In this document: one piece after another, positions 12,084 to 23,296 of the stretch
Layout of the letters: every line of letters begins with the position of its first letter
Numbering within the stretch: position 1 is the first letter of the stretch
NCBI GenBank assembly: GCA_015501605.1
Contig: JADNRZ010000035.1
Span: 186,001-250,000 of the forward strand
Direction: 5' to 3'
Source: Panaeolus papilionaceus
Taxonomy: Eukaryota > Basidiomycota > Agaricomycetes > Agaricales
Length of the DNA stretch: 64,000 bases
Program-made: the position numbers and the translations under genes
Notes under the pieces: model-generated
Databases searched by the model: none
What the model was told of the DNA's origin: nothing
Seen by the model: only the letters and a program-made list of their open reading frames with translations

Positions 12084-13011
12084 TATGGCACGCCATCTGC
12101 ACTTTTATTATTTTGCAGTTGCACATCTGTAAGTCTCAATTTTGGCATAAGTGACACACAGATTTCGAAATTTTGAGTGTGTGGCACACAGATTTGTACA
12201 TTTTTCTGTGTGTGGCACACAGATTGAGGCATTCGAGCTCAAATTCTCGACGCACATCCGGGTGTATTGCCTAATAAGGTAATATGTCCGGATGTGTGTC
12301 GAAAAATGAGCTCGTTGACTTCAGTTGCACACAGAAATCCAACAAGCTGAATTTCAGTTGCACACATCCACAAAGGCCTGCCGTCGGACTTTGAATGCGG
12401 CTGACAGCCGTTTCGGCAATCTTATCAAAGTATTAGATAACAGCAACACTCTAGCTACTTAAGCATGCCCTTGAACAAGTGAGAGTCTGATTGTGGTGAT
12501 GGTTGCATGTAAGGGATTCTATGTGAGTATAGTATATTTACAAAGTGTTTAATATACAAAATTTAAATATCATTTCCTCATTTTCAGAGCAGTCCTGGGG
12601 CATATATGCAGACTCCAGAACGTGCCATTTGATGGTAAAGCTTTCATCCGCAAACCACAACACCTGAGCGCTCTATGTGTGATGAGCTGATCTAATACTT
12701 TGATAAGATTGCCAAAACGGCTGTCAGCCGCATTCAAAGTCCGACGGCAGGCCTTTGTGGATGTGTGCAACTGAAGTCAACGAGCTCATTTTTCGACACA
12801 CATCCGGACATATTACCTTATTAGGCAATACACCCGGATGTGCGTCGAGAATTTGAGCTCGAATGCCTCAATCTGTGTGCCACACACAGAAAAATGTACA
12901 AATCTGTGTGCCACACACTCAAAATTTCGAAATCTGTGTGTCACTTATGCCAAAATTGAGACTTACAGATGTGCAACTGCAAAATAATAAAAGTGCAGAT
13001 GGCGTGCCATA
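12084..13011. mobile_element. Non-autonomous foldback/TIR DNA element (928 bases)
   Basis: The element starts TATGGCACGCCATCTGCAC and ends with its exact reverse complement. The left arm (12084 to about 12440) and right arm (about 12690 to 13011) are nearly identical inverted copies. I saw one base difference plus a ~33-base extra segment in the left arm beside a CAGTTGCACAC direct repeat. Each arm carries repeats of TGTGGCACACAGATT and a nested hairpin around ACATCCGG...CCGGATGT. The central ~250 bases are unique and have no transposase. It is flanked by a 7- or 8-base target-site duplication. An 8-base duplication would fit hAT- or P-like mobilisation, but the termini are not diagnostic. 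Near-identical arms suggest recent insertion. Confidence 0.85.
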
Positions 13012-13018
13012 GTACAAT
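13012..13018. repeat. Right target-site duplication of the foldback element
   Basis: GTACAAT, matching 12077-12083. The interrupted coding frame resumes just after it. Confidence 0.75.
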
Positions 13019-13549
13019 GGGTACGATACTCAGTTAAAAGTGCCATATTTCACCTGCGTGCTAATATATAATTCTGTTTATCACAAAAATTTGCTGTGTT
13101 CGTACAGATTTGTAGCCAAAATAAGCTACAATATCGTTGATAACAACCTCGTTGACGATATCAAAGATGCTGTCAACGAACATGGCATCTGTGCACAACC
13201 AACGCTCTCACACATCGACGACGCCGAAAACACGCTGAAATACATCGAAAATCTTATGAGGATTTCAGAAAGCAGGTTCTTAATCTACAGACCGGGGACC
13301 TGTCTTGGAGAACGCTGGCAATGGCTTCTAGGTGATGCAATGCAGTGCCAAAAGCACGCCGACAACCAAGCCTTACTGCAAATTATGCATGACTCTGTTG
13401 ACCGCTCCCACAATTTTCTGCAGAAAACGCGGCAATATGTCCATGACGGGTATTGGATAAGCAATCGTCTTGGGGCACATATAACTGAAGCGGCCCTCAA
13501 TGCCCCCAACACAACACGCCCCATCATCAACACATCTTTCGATTCTTAA

Positions 13550-14204
13550 CCGAAATTCGCTATCCAGTATCCAGGCGAATATTGAAGGGCCCTGAAGTTA
13601 AAACAAGAGGAGGGGTAGGACATGGACAGTATCGAAAGAAGCCCCATTCGGTGACGGCAAACCTCTAGCATTCTTTACAACCTACACAAATCACAGCGCA
13701 CAATGAAGTATAAGCAGGGAAGGAGCCTCATTGTTGAAGGCATTGAGGGCTAGCCGGATCTATTTAAGCTCTTGTTGGCGTTTGTATTAGAACCTTCGCA
13801 ATGACATTCGGTTATCACAAAATGCGGTTGTTGATGCTGTATGGTATACTTAGGCGCTTCAAGCACTGTTTGATAGCCCCGGAAATAAAATTGATGGCCA
13901 CTCGCGTATAGCATTATTTGGTGCGTTTGAGCGTGTTACCAGCTACAATGAATATATAGAAGCTGTATATGAATAGTCAGTAATTGAACGGAGACTCCAG
14001 GAGAGTTTCACTGGAATCAACGGCCGAATAACACGATGCAACTCCCACGCGGCATTACAGTGTAGGCAGTCGACACAGGGACATGATGGTGGAGTATCAC
14101 GCATCTCTTTCATCCTTTTCCATTGACTCAAAATCTGCTACATATACTTGGCCCTTTGATACATTCTAATACTCAATTTGCTATATACATATCTAAAACC
14201 TAAC
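13550..14204. other. Intergenic, no supported gene
   Basis: I see no domain-bearing frame, RNA gene or repeat. The last part is the likely promoter and leader of the gene starting at 14205. Confidence 0.5.
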
Positions 14205-15708
14205 ATGGCAGCTAGGCAAGGAAACATTGTTTTCGAAAGATGGGATACGGATACGATCGACTCTGAGCACGATAACGACCACGAGGACGGAGCGTGGCAA
14301 GACGAGCTCGAGTCCGACTCTGCTGCACGAACTTCGGATGAGTTTTATCGACGTCGACACAGGACAAAACCCATCCAATCCCGCGACGCAACCCCTCGAA
14401 AACGACGAAAGGCGCCCATTCGTATAACCGTTCAAGATCGCAGATCTCCACAGTCTCGCCGCCCATCTGTGCTTCACTCTACACCCGCTGCAAAACCTCG
14501 GGAGCCTATCATCACGGGCGAAGAACTAGCCAACCATGTTGAGAATTGGATGGTTTTCACCATCCGTTATGCATTCGACGTCGTCAAATCCGTGATCCTG
14601 ATGCTGAAGACACCGCTCAAGGTCGTTATCTTTTTCTGGGTGTTGTCGTTGCTCGGAAATCGGCTCTCCCTCGAGGCTCGCAAAGCATTATCGCCCTTCT
14701 GTTGGGTGCCTGTGGTCAGCCAGTCACACATGTGTCGCCCCATCGACACCGAATCCAGCACCAAAGCTAGGCAGGCAGACTTTGTGCGACTTGAAGAAGA
14801 ACAAAGTCAAACCCTCCACACTGTGCTCGTCGAATCATTCGGAAATTCGGCATTGGCGTTGGACATCAAGCGCGCTGAGTTGGCTACTTCTGATTTGGCT
14901 ACTTTGGTCCAAGTGAGTAATTTAAGCATGAAGAAGGCGATCGAAGACCACTTGCGAGACTTTGGAGGTCGCGCTGCCAAGACAGCGGACGGGTTGCAGA
15001 ACCTGGCTGCGAAGGTTAATGGCGCCTTTGACAGGTATGTAGAGGCAATGTCAATAATTCCTGATATTCACATTGACGCCGCGCAGAATAATTGCTATCA
15101 ATGAACACGCGATGGTGACCATAGAGCGAGCCAGGGACAAGGAACCAGCACCATGGTCGTTGTTAGCTTTGCTGAGGCCGAATGCAAAGGAAGAGCTCCA
15201 GAATGCCGTCGACATCGCCTTCGAGCAAGCAATGGCCGTACTGGCTTTTAACCTACGAGACCTCATAGTCGTTGCGGAGATGGCTATGGGGCGACTTAAA
15301 GAGCTCGAGGATTCACTTGTTACGCTCCATGATCTCGCTACCAACTCAGGAGTCCAAACTTCTGCCGACAAAGAAAAGGTGCTGGGGGAGATATGGACGT
15401 GGCTAGGGGGTAATGGCGACAAGCTCAGAATGTTCCACGAGAACTTCAATCTTTTGGGAGATATTGGAGCGTATAGGAAGCAAGCCCGATCTCATGTCAT
15501 TCATGCGCGACAGGCGTTGTTGCAGATGCAAGCCACTATGCAAGATATGCGACAGCGAGCTGCAGACCCTGTGTTGATGGGGCCTGCTATTCCTGTCGAA
15601 GTTCATATCAAAAGCATCAACATGGGGGTGGATCGGATGAAGAAGAGTCGATTGCTAGCCAGGGAGGTAGAAGAGAAAGCCTATAACCGCGCATACGCAA
15701 AGGTTTGA
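14205..15708 (+). CDS. Membrane-anchored helical-domain protein, intact family member
   Basis: Two exons, 14205-15034 and 15087-15708, giving 483 residues. The N-terminus is charged and Arg/Asp-rich. One probable transmembrane segment lies at about residues 136-153 (VVIFFWVLSLLG), followed by about 320 residues of long predicted helices, probably coiled coil. These contain the blocks shared with the three relatives upstream: INEHAMVTIERARDKE, MGRLKELE, SGVQTSADKEKVLGEIWTW and RMKKSRLLARE. I do not recognise a named family and no catalytic motif is visible. The helical part is the same module that replaces the lid of the Hsp70-like protein at 7848-10918. The ATG at 14205 is the first in frame; a TTG-initiated extension to 14178 is unlikely. 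Confidence 0.8.
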
Positions 15709-16291
15709 GGACATGACGGTTGGTCAGAAAGGTCTATACAACGGGCTCGCACCTATTAATTACGAAAATCGATGTCTCGTAGTCGTATGTGCATGGTATT
15801 CCTCCGGGTCTTCGTTGTTGATTATCTATATTTCAATGTCCCCGATAGTGCGAAAATCTCATCGAATGAGGTCGAGGTATATTGGACGCCTAAATATATT
15901 CTACAATCAAACGGCTTTCATCTCACATCCCGACTGGAGGATCTCTTGTGTATACATCAGAGAAGCGTAAATAATCGGAGTCAGAGTCGCTCCAATTACA
16001 GCCCCTGAGTGACTGGCGTCTAAATTTAGACGCAAATCCGTGCAATCGCCGAAATGCGATGATTAGAATTCGGTGAGTCAGAATCCACAACAGAGCCGCA
16101 TTGAAAACATAGCTTTTGCCTTCGAATCCGTGTCGGAAATCGGCTCTGACTCGTATTCGTCACATATCCGCATATTTAAGCTTTGGTCAACTCAGCCTAC
16201 CATCAAACTGGCAGCGATTTGTTTCGCGCTACATACCAATCTCGACATCGCCTTACCCCCGCAGCCGCAGGCTCGAATTGTACCAAATCAC
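15709..16291. other. Intergenic with a possible short inverted-repeat element
   Basis: No gene is supported. CGGAGTCAGAGTCGC (15976-15990) and a loosely complementary CGGCTCTGACTCG (16141-16153) bracket a perfect 18-base palindrome at 16016-16033. The end is the leader of the acetyltransferase gene. Confidence 0.4.
16016..16033. repeat. Perfect 18-base palindrome
   Basis: GCGTCTAAATTTAGACGC equals its own reverse complement. It lies inside a possible ~180-base inverted-repeat element upstream of the acetyltransferase gene. Confidence 0.8.
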
Positions 16292-17192
16292 ATGACGATG
16301 TCCAGTAAATCCAAAATCCAGATACGAGTAAGGCCGTTCAGACGAAGTGACCAGAAGCAGGTACAAGATGTGTACTTCGAGGCCATGACAGTGGGAGGTA
16401 CGCAAATTTGGCACCTGTAGAAGCTGCTAACTGTTTGCTAATCTGCACCCTACATATATTTTAGCCTCTGCCCCTCTCCCCGTCGCCATGCGGGAAGTAT
16501 GGACGGACCCTGTATTAGCACTTCCTCTCTACTTGATATCTTTTCTGTCGTTATCGGCCTACGTTCTGTTGGACAGTGAAATAGCTGGTCACATTGCGTT
16601 CGGAGTCGTCACTCTTTCCGCACTATTCCTAACAAGCTATCGGCAATATCTAAGCTATATATTCAAGGAATACACAAGAGGTCTTTTTAACGAAGATCTG
16701 GGAAATATTGCGCAGCATTACAGCACCGATTATCTTCAAGAAGACGCCATCAAGCAAACCGAAGGGCCGATGAGTGGATTTTGGGTTGCCGAGGTTTATG
16801 GTTCTGACATGAGTCCTAGGATCGTTGGAACAGTATCATTGGGTATGTTAAAAAATTAAAAAAATTAAAACAAGCGCGCCCTGCTCACTTGGGCCATTGT
16901 AGATATCGGAACAACGCCGGACCCAACTGTGGGTGAGCTCCGCCGTATGGTCGTATCACCACAGTGTCAAAGGCAAGGCGTGGCACACAAGCTCCTCACC
17001 GCTCTTGTTGGGCACGCTAAAGCACACGACATCAAGGAGGTCTTCCTTGCGACGTCAGCTTGGCAATTGGAGGCAGTGATGATGTATAAACGACGGGGTT
17101 GGAGAGAGACTTCAGTGTGGAGGAATAGGTGGTTGTTGAGTTATACGAAGATGTATGATCTTCGCCTAGATGTTGGTGAATTTAAGGAGTAG
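16292..17192 (+). CDS. NAT8-like GNAT N-acetyltransferase, membrane-anchored
   Basis: Three exons, 16292-16397, 16465-16842 and 16903-17192, giving 257 residues. The N-terminus IQIRVRPFRRSDQKQVQDVY is the GNAT beta1-alpha1 region. A hydrophobic pair of segments follows (about residues 50-85), as in NAT8/camello-type enzymes. The acetyl-CoA loop is in exon 3: ELRRMVVSPQCQRQGVAHKL, with the Q/RxxGxA pattern. The C-terminal block is FLATSAWQLEAVMMYKRRGW. It should transfer acetyl from acetyl-CoA to an amine, probably at an internal membrane. The substrate cannot be told from sequence. The start at 16292 has a second Met two codons on. Confidence 0.85.
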
Positions 17193-18497
17193 AGCCTACA
17201 AAAATATTTTCATCAACAAAACCGTAACTAAGGCAGGTCCCTTATAGAGTAAATCAGTATTATACATTGCCTCGCTGCATAGTTTTCGAACGTAGCAGAT
17301 AATCGAAACATTTGAAATCCTCCACGCGCTTGACAGCAATTACAGACCAGTTAAGGAATCTTTGTTCACTGCCTAAAGAGACAACGAAGAGTTCTATTAT
17401 TGCTGAAATCCGGAGACGTCAGGAAAGGCAGTCTTCCTCAGCTTTTCTGTCGATCAGCGTCACAGTGAAGCGGACTGTTCTAACTTCTACTTATTATTCA
17501 ACGGGGCAAGACTCCGAAATCCGTTGATATTGATTTGAATTTACAGAACACCTTTCAGTTTCCCACACTTGAGTGGAGGTGCCAGGCGTCTAAAATTAGA
17601 CTTGCTGTTGAGGTCAATGTCACTGGCATACAACAAAAGCTAGCGATAGTTGATCGTGTAAGTGAGAACCAAATTTATCTTCTAAAGAGATATTCATTTT
17701 GTTGGTGTTATGAAGCGACAAGGGATTGTGCATTGGCACGCACCTTCAGATCCCTCAAGCGCCGTAATGAATGATTGAATCCTTTAACGAGGCCCATACT
17801 TAGTTAAAGTCAAGAAGACCTTAAGACACCAAACACTGAGGAAAGTGGCTGACTGGCCTTGCATCGTGTTCTACCACCCTCTCGTCGCGAAAATAAGGTT
17901 TGAACGGACGCTGACAACGAGTCGAAGACGCCTGGTGCATCGAGCGTTCAGGGAAAGCAGCAGCCAAATAATCACACCCTCGTGTTTCATTGTACGTTCG
18001 CCTCCCATTCGTTTCATTAAAAATAGTCTCAGGCATCCTGATAGGTTGATAAAACTGGACTGCTTGTGCAATCTTACGCCCACCCTAATCGCGGCTTGTT
18101 GACAAGTATAACCTCGTACGGTTATACAAAAGATCTCAAGCAATGCCCCAAGGTGCAATATGCTGGGTGTTAGAAAACGTTGACTCTTTTCCTATCCCAC
18201 TGGTGAATTTCCTTTCTATTTCTGGCTCAATTAACACTCCCCACGACAGGTATGAGTGCCGTCCTGTATTAATGGACCCTTGAACATTCGACCTGTCTGA
18301 GATTGTATTGCCAGCAGCTGAAGACATGTGTATGCGTCGATGCAGCTTTGACAACTGAAATGATCGTACTGATACCCAGTCCTTCGTAACAATTCTTTCT
18401 GAAAGCCATAGGTGCTTATCTATATGTACGCTGCGTGGTGCGGAATAACGCATAAAAGTCATGCTATAGTCCAGGATTATGAGTTTTGAATCCCCTT
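17193..18497. other. Intergenic, no supported gene
   Basis: About 1.3 kb with only short unrelated frames on both strands. No motif, RNA gene or repeat was recognised. Confidence 0.5.
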
Positions 18498-20352
18498 ATG
18501 CTTCATATTCCGCGTTCTTCCACCATGATAGTCCTTATGTTAGCGCTGTTGCTAAATTCCAGTCAAATACATGCCGCACCATTGAACACTCTCTTTGAAG
18601 TCCTTGGGGTCAACCAAGACAACATTGGCAGCGTACCAACAAAGCGAACCCTTTGGAGTATTGTGTACACTTGTTTCGCCACGACTCTTGCATGCACCTG
18701 GGTTGCGATGCATCCGAACATACCGCGGAACAGCAGGTCGCGTACTTCGATCTTCATGCGCATTGCGTTGGCCCTCTGCGCTCTTATAGTCCCGGAAGTC
18801 ATTGCTTTTTGGGCGGTTGTACAGTGGAGGGCAGCAAAGGAATATACAAACTACTTTAAGAGCGGTACATCTCGCCTTGACCTTCACGGCAGCTACCTCT
18901 AATCGACTAACTCTTCGGTACAGTGCCAGCTACGAGGAATTGGACAATTACACATAGCTTCTTTCTGGCGATGGGAGGTTTCACAATCCCGTATGATACA
19001 ACGCCCGAGTCCATTGTCTTGCACCGCACTCTTCCAGCAAAGGAATTCAAGTACCTGTTGGATAACGACCTGATCACCATTCCACACATCCGGGAGGTAG
19101 ACTTACTCGACAAAAATAAGGGCGATCATTTAGCAAAAATCATCGCTGTGCTACAAACGCTTTGGTTTGCGCTGCAAATACTCGCTCGATTTCGACAGAA
19201 TCTTGTAATCACCGAGTTGGAGGTAATTACGTTCGCCTTGGTGCCTTTGAATGTGGCAACATACTGCTTTTGGTTCCATAAGCCGCTGGGTGTCAAGCTT
19301 GCTATGCCCCTTCAGTGGAAGCCGAAAGACGGGAAAGAACGTGAGTTATTGCTCTTCTGATAGCCGCCCTCAGTAAAGAGTCGAATCGTGCACCAACAGG
19401 ACCAAGTATGGCTGACATGAAAATGTACATAAAATCCGCTCTGGCGAATGACTTCAAGTTGACGCCGAAAGATGAAGATACTCCAGGTTCTCCCAATCTC
19501 GGAAGCGCAGAGCCTAGGTCTCCCCCCAGCGCAAAACCGGACGAGAATCTCTTCTCGACCACCGTGAACTCACTTGCAGCAAGGAAGGAGTACGAAGATC
19601 TGTACCACAAGTTTGGTTGGTTGGCATTTTGGAAGGATGAACCAGATCAATACCACCCGGACGCTTTTTACGGGACCTCAGCCATCGAAGAGCCGCAAGA
19701 TTCAAAAGCGACTTTGTGGCAGGAATTCTCCGAGGCATTAAAAGGCCACATTATTTCTACCCTCATTCGTGCAGTGATAGCTGTTTTGATAGGAGTAGTA
19801 GTCATCGCTGCAGCGCTCCTCGTCCTCGTCCTCGTTCTGTCACCCGTTCTCATTGCGGTTGCGATAGCTTTTTGCATCACAATCATTTTATCGCCATTGA
19901 TTGCTGCAGCAGCCTTTCCTGCAATTGGTCATGAGACCAACACTCTTTCCGGCAAATACCGAAAGCTACCCATGTTTTATGCGCCCGCGCTGCAATCCGA
20001 AGCCTCATACGACGTCATGATTACCGTGTCCGTGGTTGGGGCAACGGTATTCGGAGGCCTTCACGTTCTCGCCTGGAACTTCCAGTTTCCATCTCCCACA
20101 GAGCACTTGCTGTGGAGAATCTCGTGCATTGTGCTAACAGGACTCCCACTCATGTTTTTAATGTGCTATGTATCCATCTTCCACTTAATAAAAAAGGGAA
20201 AATGGGTTTTTCAGGGGTTAATTTACTTAGGTTCCTTTGCGTATGCTCTCGCGCGTCTTTACGTCCTTGTCGAGGCTGTGCTAGCCTTGAGGAACCCCAT
20301 CCCCGGTACGCTGACTGCCGTGCAATGGACCAGCTTTATTCCTCATATATAG
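18498..20352 (+). CDS. Fungal multi-pass membrane protein, function unknown
   Basis: Three exons, 18498-18864, 18924-19340 and 19400-20352, giving 578 residues. A signal-like segment (MIVLMLALLLNSSQIHA) is followed by TLWSIVYTCFATTLACTWVA and WTITHSFFLAMGGF. The block KGDHLAKIIAVLQTLWFALQ comes next, then several hydrophobic segments, including a very Val/Ile/Leu-rich pair at about residues 350-400. This arrangement is typical of a large family of membrane proteins in mushroom-forming fungi whose function is not known. I infer membership from overall pattern and motif order, not from a named domain. The ATG at 18498 is the first Met in frame. Confidence 0.75.
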
Positions 20353-21013
20353 ATTACAATACTTTATCATAGGGTTATTTATTGCAAGATTTCTTGTATT
20401 ATAGCGGTAGATTCACGATTCGATTCATTGTTCAGTATGCAAATACCGCAATTCCAGTTCGATATTTACTTTTATCGAGTTGTCGGGGCTCAATAAAAGT
20501 AACGCACACATCTCAAAACATAATCTAGAAGTATAACAGGCCAGTGTAATGCTTGGACGTTCAATGTATTGGAGAATCACAGTCTACAAGAGACGCGTCG
20601 CGGCGCGTGACTGCCTAATTGCTAGTCATGTGACGCACGTCAAATTAAATGATCTAATTTTAGAACAGCACTCGTTGGGGATTTGAGGCGCTCATGAGGG
20701 CTGGTGCCCTTGATCAATCGCAATAATCCAAACGATTCACGAAATTCAAAGCAGTATGTAGCTGGTAGGATTAGCATCCTTCTTTCTTCTTTGGCCGGAG
20801 GAATGACGCGGAGTGTAGTGATATTTGCAAGCGACAATCATCGAAAAAAAAAGAGGGATACAAAATGAATATCATAGGTATATAACATTAGCCGCTACGA
20901 AATTAAAATATAAAATATTATGAGTCCCATATATCAAAGGAAAAAAAGTGTTGTTTCGTATTGCTATTCTAAGCTAACACTATAGGGGGCTTATGAGTTC
21001 TCATACATATTGT
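20353..21013. other. Intergenic, no supported gene
   Basis: 3' regions of two convergent genes. A short GC-rich patch (GACGCGTCGCGGCGCGTGAC, 20591-20610) stands out, but I cannot assign it. Confidence 0.45.
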
Positions 21014-21974
21014 TTAGGATATTTCGTACATACCTTGAGCTGCAGTCTGCATCGTAAGTGGCCCTTTGTAATAATTGTGAGCTTCTCGTTCTCGCCGAAC
21101 CTTCTCAATATAGACGAAGGTGATGAGTACGAGATCAATCATATCTTCACCGCCTTTGAAGATGTCGAGTGCAGGGGGGTGTCGCTTGTCGAACATTACA
21201 CCAACATTTGGGTTGTGAAGACGAGCAATCAACACGGGAAGTTGACGTTGCTCCGGTTCAGATTTCGAAGCTAGTTCGGGATCGAGAAGATAGAGCTGAT
21301 AAAGCACCGAATGAGTTCAAGGTCAAGGACTAACGGTTGAAGCGACTTTACCTCTGATAATGTTGATTTCATTCGCCACATGTACGTCTTACCATCAAAG
21401 CCCTGGAAGACTCGGTCACTAGGGTAGACTGTTAACTCAAGTAAAATGTGCATAGACATTCGAAGAATTACCTTCCGTAATGGCTCGATCCTTGCTTCTT
21501 GAAGAATTCACTCGTCTTCCAACGTCGCTGAAAGTGGCATATGATGGACGAGGAAATCGTATGGAACTCGACCTCCCCAATCTTCAAGAAATGTTCATCA
21601 TCTGCATCGTGGGTAGCGACTCGCCCGAGCTCAACAACCGAGGGTGGATGTTGTTCACCCCAGGCTTGGAAGTCATGTTCGTGAGACTCGTACGACTGTC
21701 GCCGTCGAGATTCTTCTGTTATACCGTGCTGACACACAGTGGGCGCTTCAGGCACGAGATGCGAAGGACCTGCTGAGCTTGGTGGGAAGTGACGTTCGGT
21801 CGAGAGGACGTCATCTGGGGTAGGTATAGACGCGTCGGGATAGTGGCGGTAGATCACAGCAGTTTTGCCACCACTCAAAGACCGTTGGTGGCAAGCGACG
21901 CGGTAGCGAATACGTCCATCCTCAGAACAATAACTACTGTCCCAAGGATTGTACGATGTAAGGTATAGACGCAT
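21014..21974 (-). CDS. DUF6593 domain protein A
   Basis: Three minus-strand exons, 21472-21974, 21352-21418 and 21014-21295, giving 283 residues. The order of blocks follows the fungal DUF6593 family. An N-terminal strand MRLYLTSYNPWDSSYC leads to the start IGEVEFHTISSSIICH. Then come DRVFQGFDGKTYMW, LYLLDPE, PVLIARLHNPNVGVMF and the hydrophobic MIDLVLITFVYIEKVRRERE. The family is widespread in Agaricomycetes and of unknown function. A Ser/Pro/His-rich insert separates the first two blocks. Exon 2 has 67 bases, as in the second DUF6593 gene at 23786-24670. The extreme 3' end is uncertain: a consensus donor (GTATGT) overlaps the last codons, so a short alternative last exon is possible. Confidence 0.72.
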
Positions 21975-22893
21975 GAGTATAAGAGTAGTTGGTCGGTTGA
22001 TTTGTTTGATGGTTTAGCACCACCTTCAACGATCATCTTTATACGAGCGTCGAAGAGCGATTCCTGTCTATTCCTGCGTATTCTGGAAGCCTGGACCCAG
22101 TAGACCCACCAGTAAGCACAAATTATGGGACATAGAAAGCCCGAAGTTTGAAACATGGAGGGGATACGTAGAAGATATTCCAGAGTCCAGACCGAAATTC
22201 TGCTCAGTCAAGTCGCAGTGCCCCACGTCGAAGCCAATTTTCTTATTCATAAGCTTGAGCAATGTATAAGGTCAAGGTAGTTGCCAGAAGTATATATTTT
22301 AGACACTCAGGGCCCCGAGCCCTCCAACACGATGCGCTGTTTGTAGGACAAGAGAGGGGATGATAAAAGTCCAGTGCAGCTCCAGATTTCGTGCAATGAA
22401 GGTCTGGAGCAAGCTCTATCGGAAATACCCGGGCAACCAGGTGGTGTTTGGCAAACTTCGGATCTCCTACAACACAATCCTCTGTCTTTTCCACCATGAA
22501 CTCAGTCTCTGAAAACGCGACAATCAAATTTACCAAATAAATCTGTCTTGCCAGCTGGAAAATTATGTGATGATTACAGTTCTCCTGCTGGCCTCTGTTT
22601 TTTTTTGCCTTTTTCTGGCTATTTTTCGGGGATTTCTTGAGGATTTTTCACTTCGGTACAAATAACTTGCATCGCTTTCTAATTGTGGTAGTAAAGATCC
22701 GAAGCAGTATCGGACAGTTGCAAACGTTCTTCACACTGAATCAACGTTGTCATAAGGTACGGGTCATTTTCTTGAGGTCATGAGCGCTTGTTGACTTTGT
22801 TCTCGTACATGGACCAGGTTGAAGGCTGGTCCTGACCTGCGTCGTGCAAAGCTCGGATCTTTGAAAAGAAAACAACCTCGTTCTGCTAATATC
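21975..22893. other. Intergenic, no supported gene
   Basis: Promoter side of the DUF6593 gene A and of the small secreted gene to the right. Short frames only. Confidence 0.45.
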
Positions 22894-23296
22894 ATGCTTC
22901 AAGTTGCGTTGCTACTTCTATGCCTCATTACGACTGCCTTTGGGTTGCCCTTGGTATTTTCCTTGTCGTCACGCACTGATTTGAAGATAACTAAAGATTT
23001 CTGTCAAGGAAAACATGGATGGTCATCATGGTCATGACCCTCAAACTGTCATTGTCCATTCTGATCCTGGACGCCCGCTGCCCCATTCCGAAGGGCATCA
23101 TAATGATCATTTCCGGAATCCCATTACCCCGCTAGAGTCATCGACTGCAGAAAAACGCATATCTATTGCTGACAGTGACGCTACTGATTCCAGAGATCAG
23201 CAGTATCATTTTATCCGCCCTGTCATGATGTCTAGACGTGATGACCCCAGTTTTCGTGAAGAGGTCAGATTTTCACTGTTCCGCTATCATCATTGA
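22894..23296 (+). CDS. Possible small His-containing secreted protein
   Basis: Exon 1 (22894-22953) encodes a good signal peptide, MLQVALLLLCLITTAFGLPL. Exon 2 begins at 23009 after the acceptor CTGTCAAG and continues in frame with ENMDGHHGHDPQTVIVHSDP and further His-rich sequence. The frame as drawn stops at 23296. A donor at 23263 (GTCAGA) could instead join an exon beginning near 23323 (VLRRWFEKHYHIGVEY). Charged Lys/Arg/Asp/Glu-rich frames persist to about 23770, so the 3' end is not settled. No family is recognised. The signal peptide and continuous phase are the main support. Confidence 0.45.

Larger units (their letters stand above)
11780..13549 (+). pseudogene. Helical-domain family copy split by a foldback element
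   Basis: Exon-1 remnant: frame open from about 11762 to 12083, first ATG at 11832. Exon 2: 13108-13549, preceded by the acceptor CGTACAG. The two pieces match, at low identity, the helical region of the intact gene at 14205-15708. Examples are a GERWQWL block against GEIWTWL, and the same intron position. A 928-base inverted-repeat element sits at 12084-13011, two codon bases before the old splice donor (GGGTACGA at 13018-13025). The N-terminal membrane region is absent. Reading straight into the element gives a stop at 12174-12176. An alternative in-frame splice through the element is described in the findings, so complete loss of function is not certain. Confidence 0.6.

Noticed and set aside
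12163..12930. CRISPR-like periodic repeats
   Set aside because: The GTGTGGCACACAG repeats are few, inverted between arms and part of a eukaryotic foldback element.
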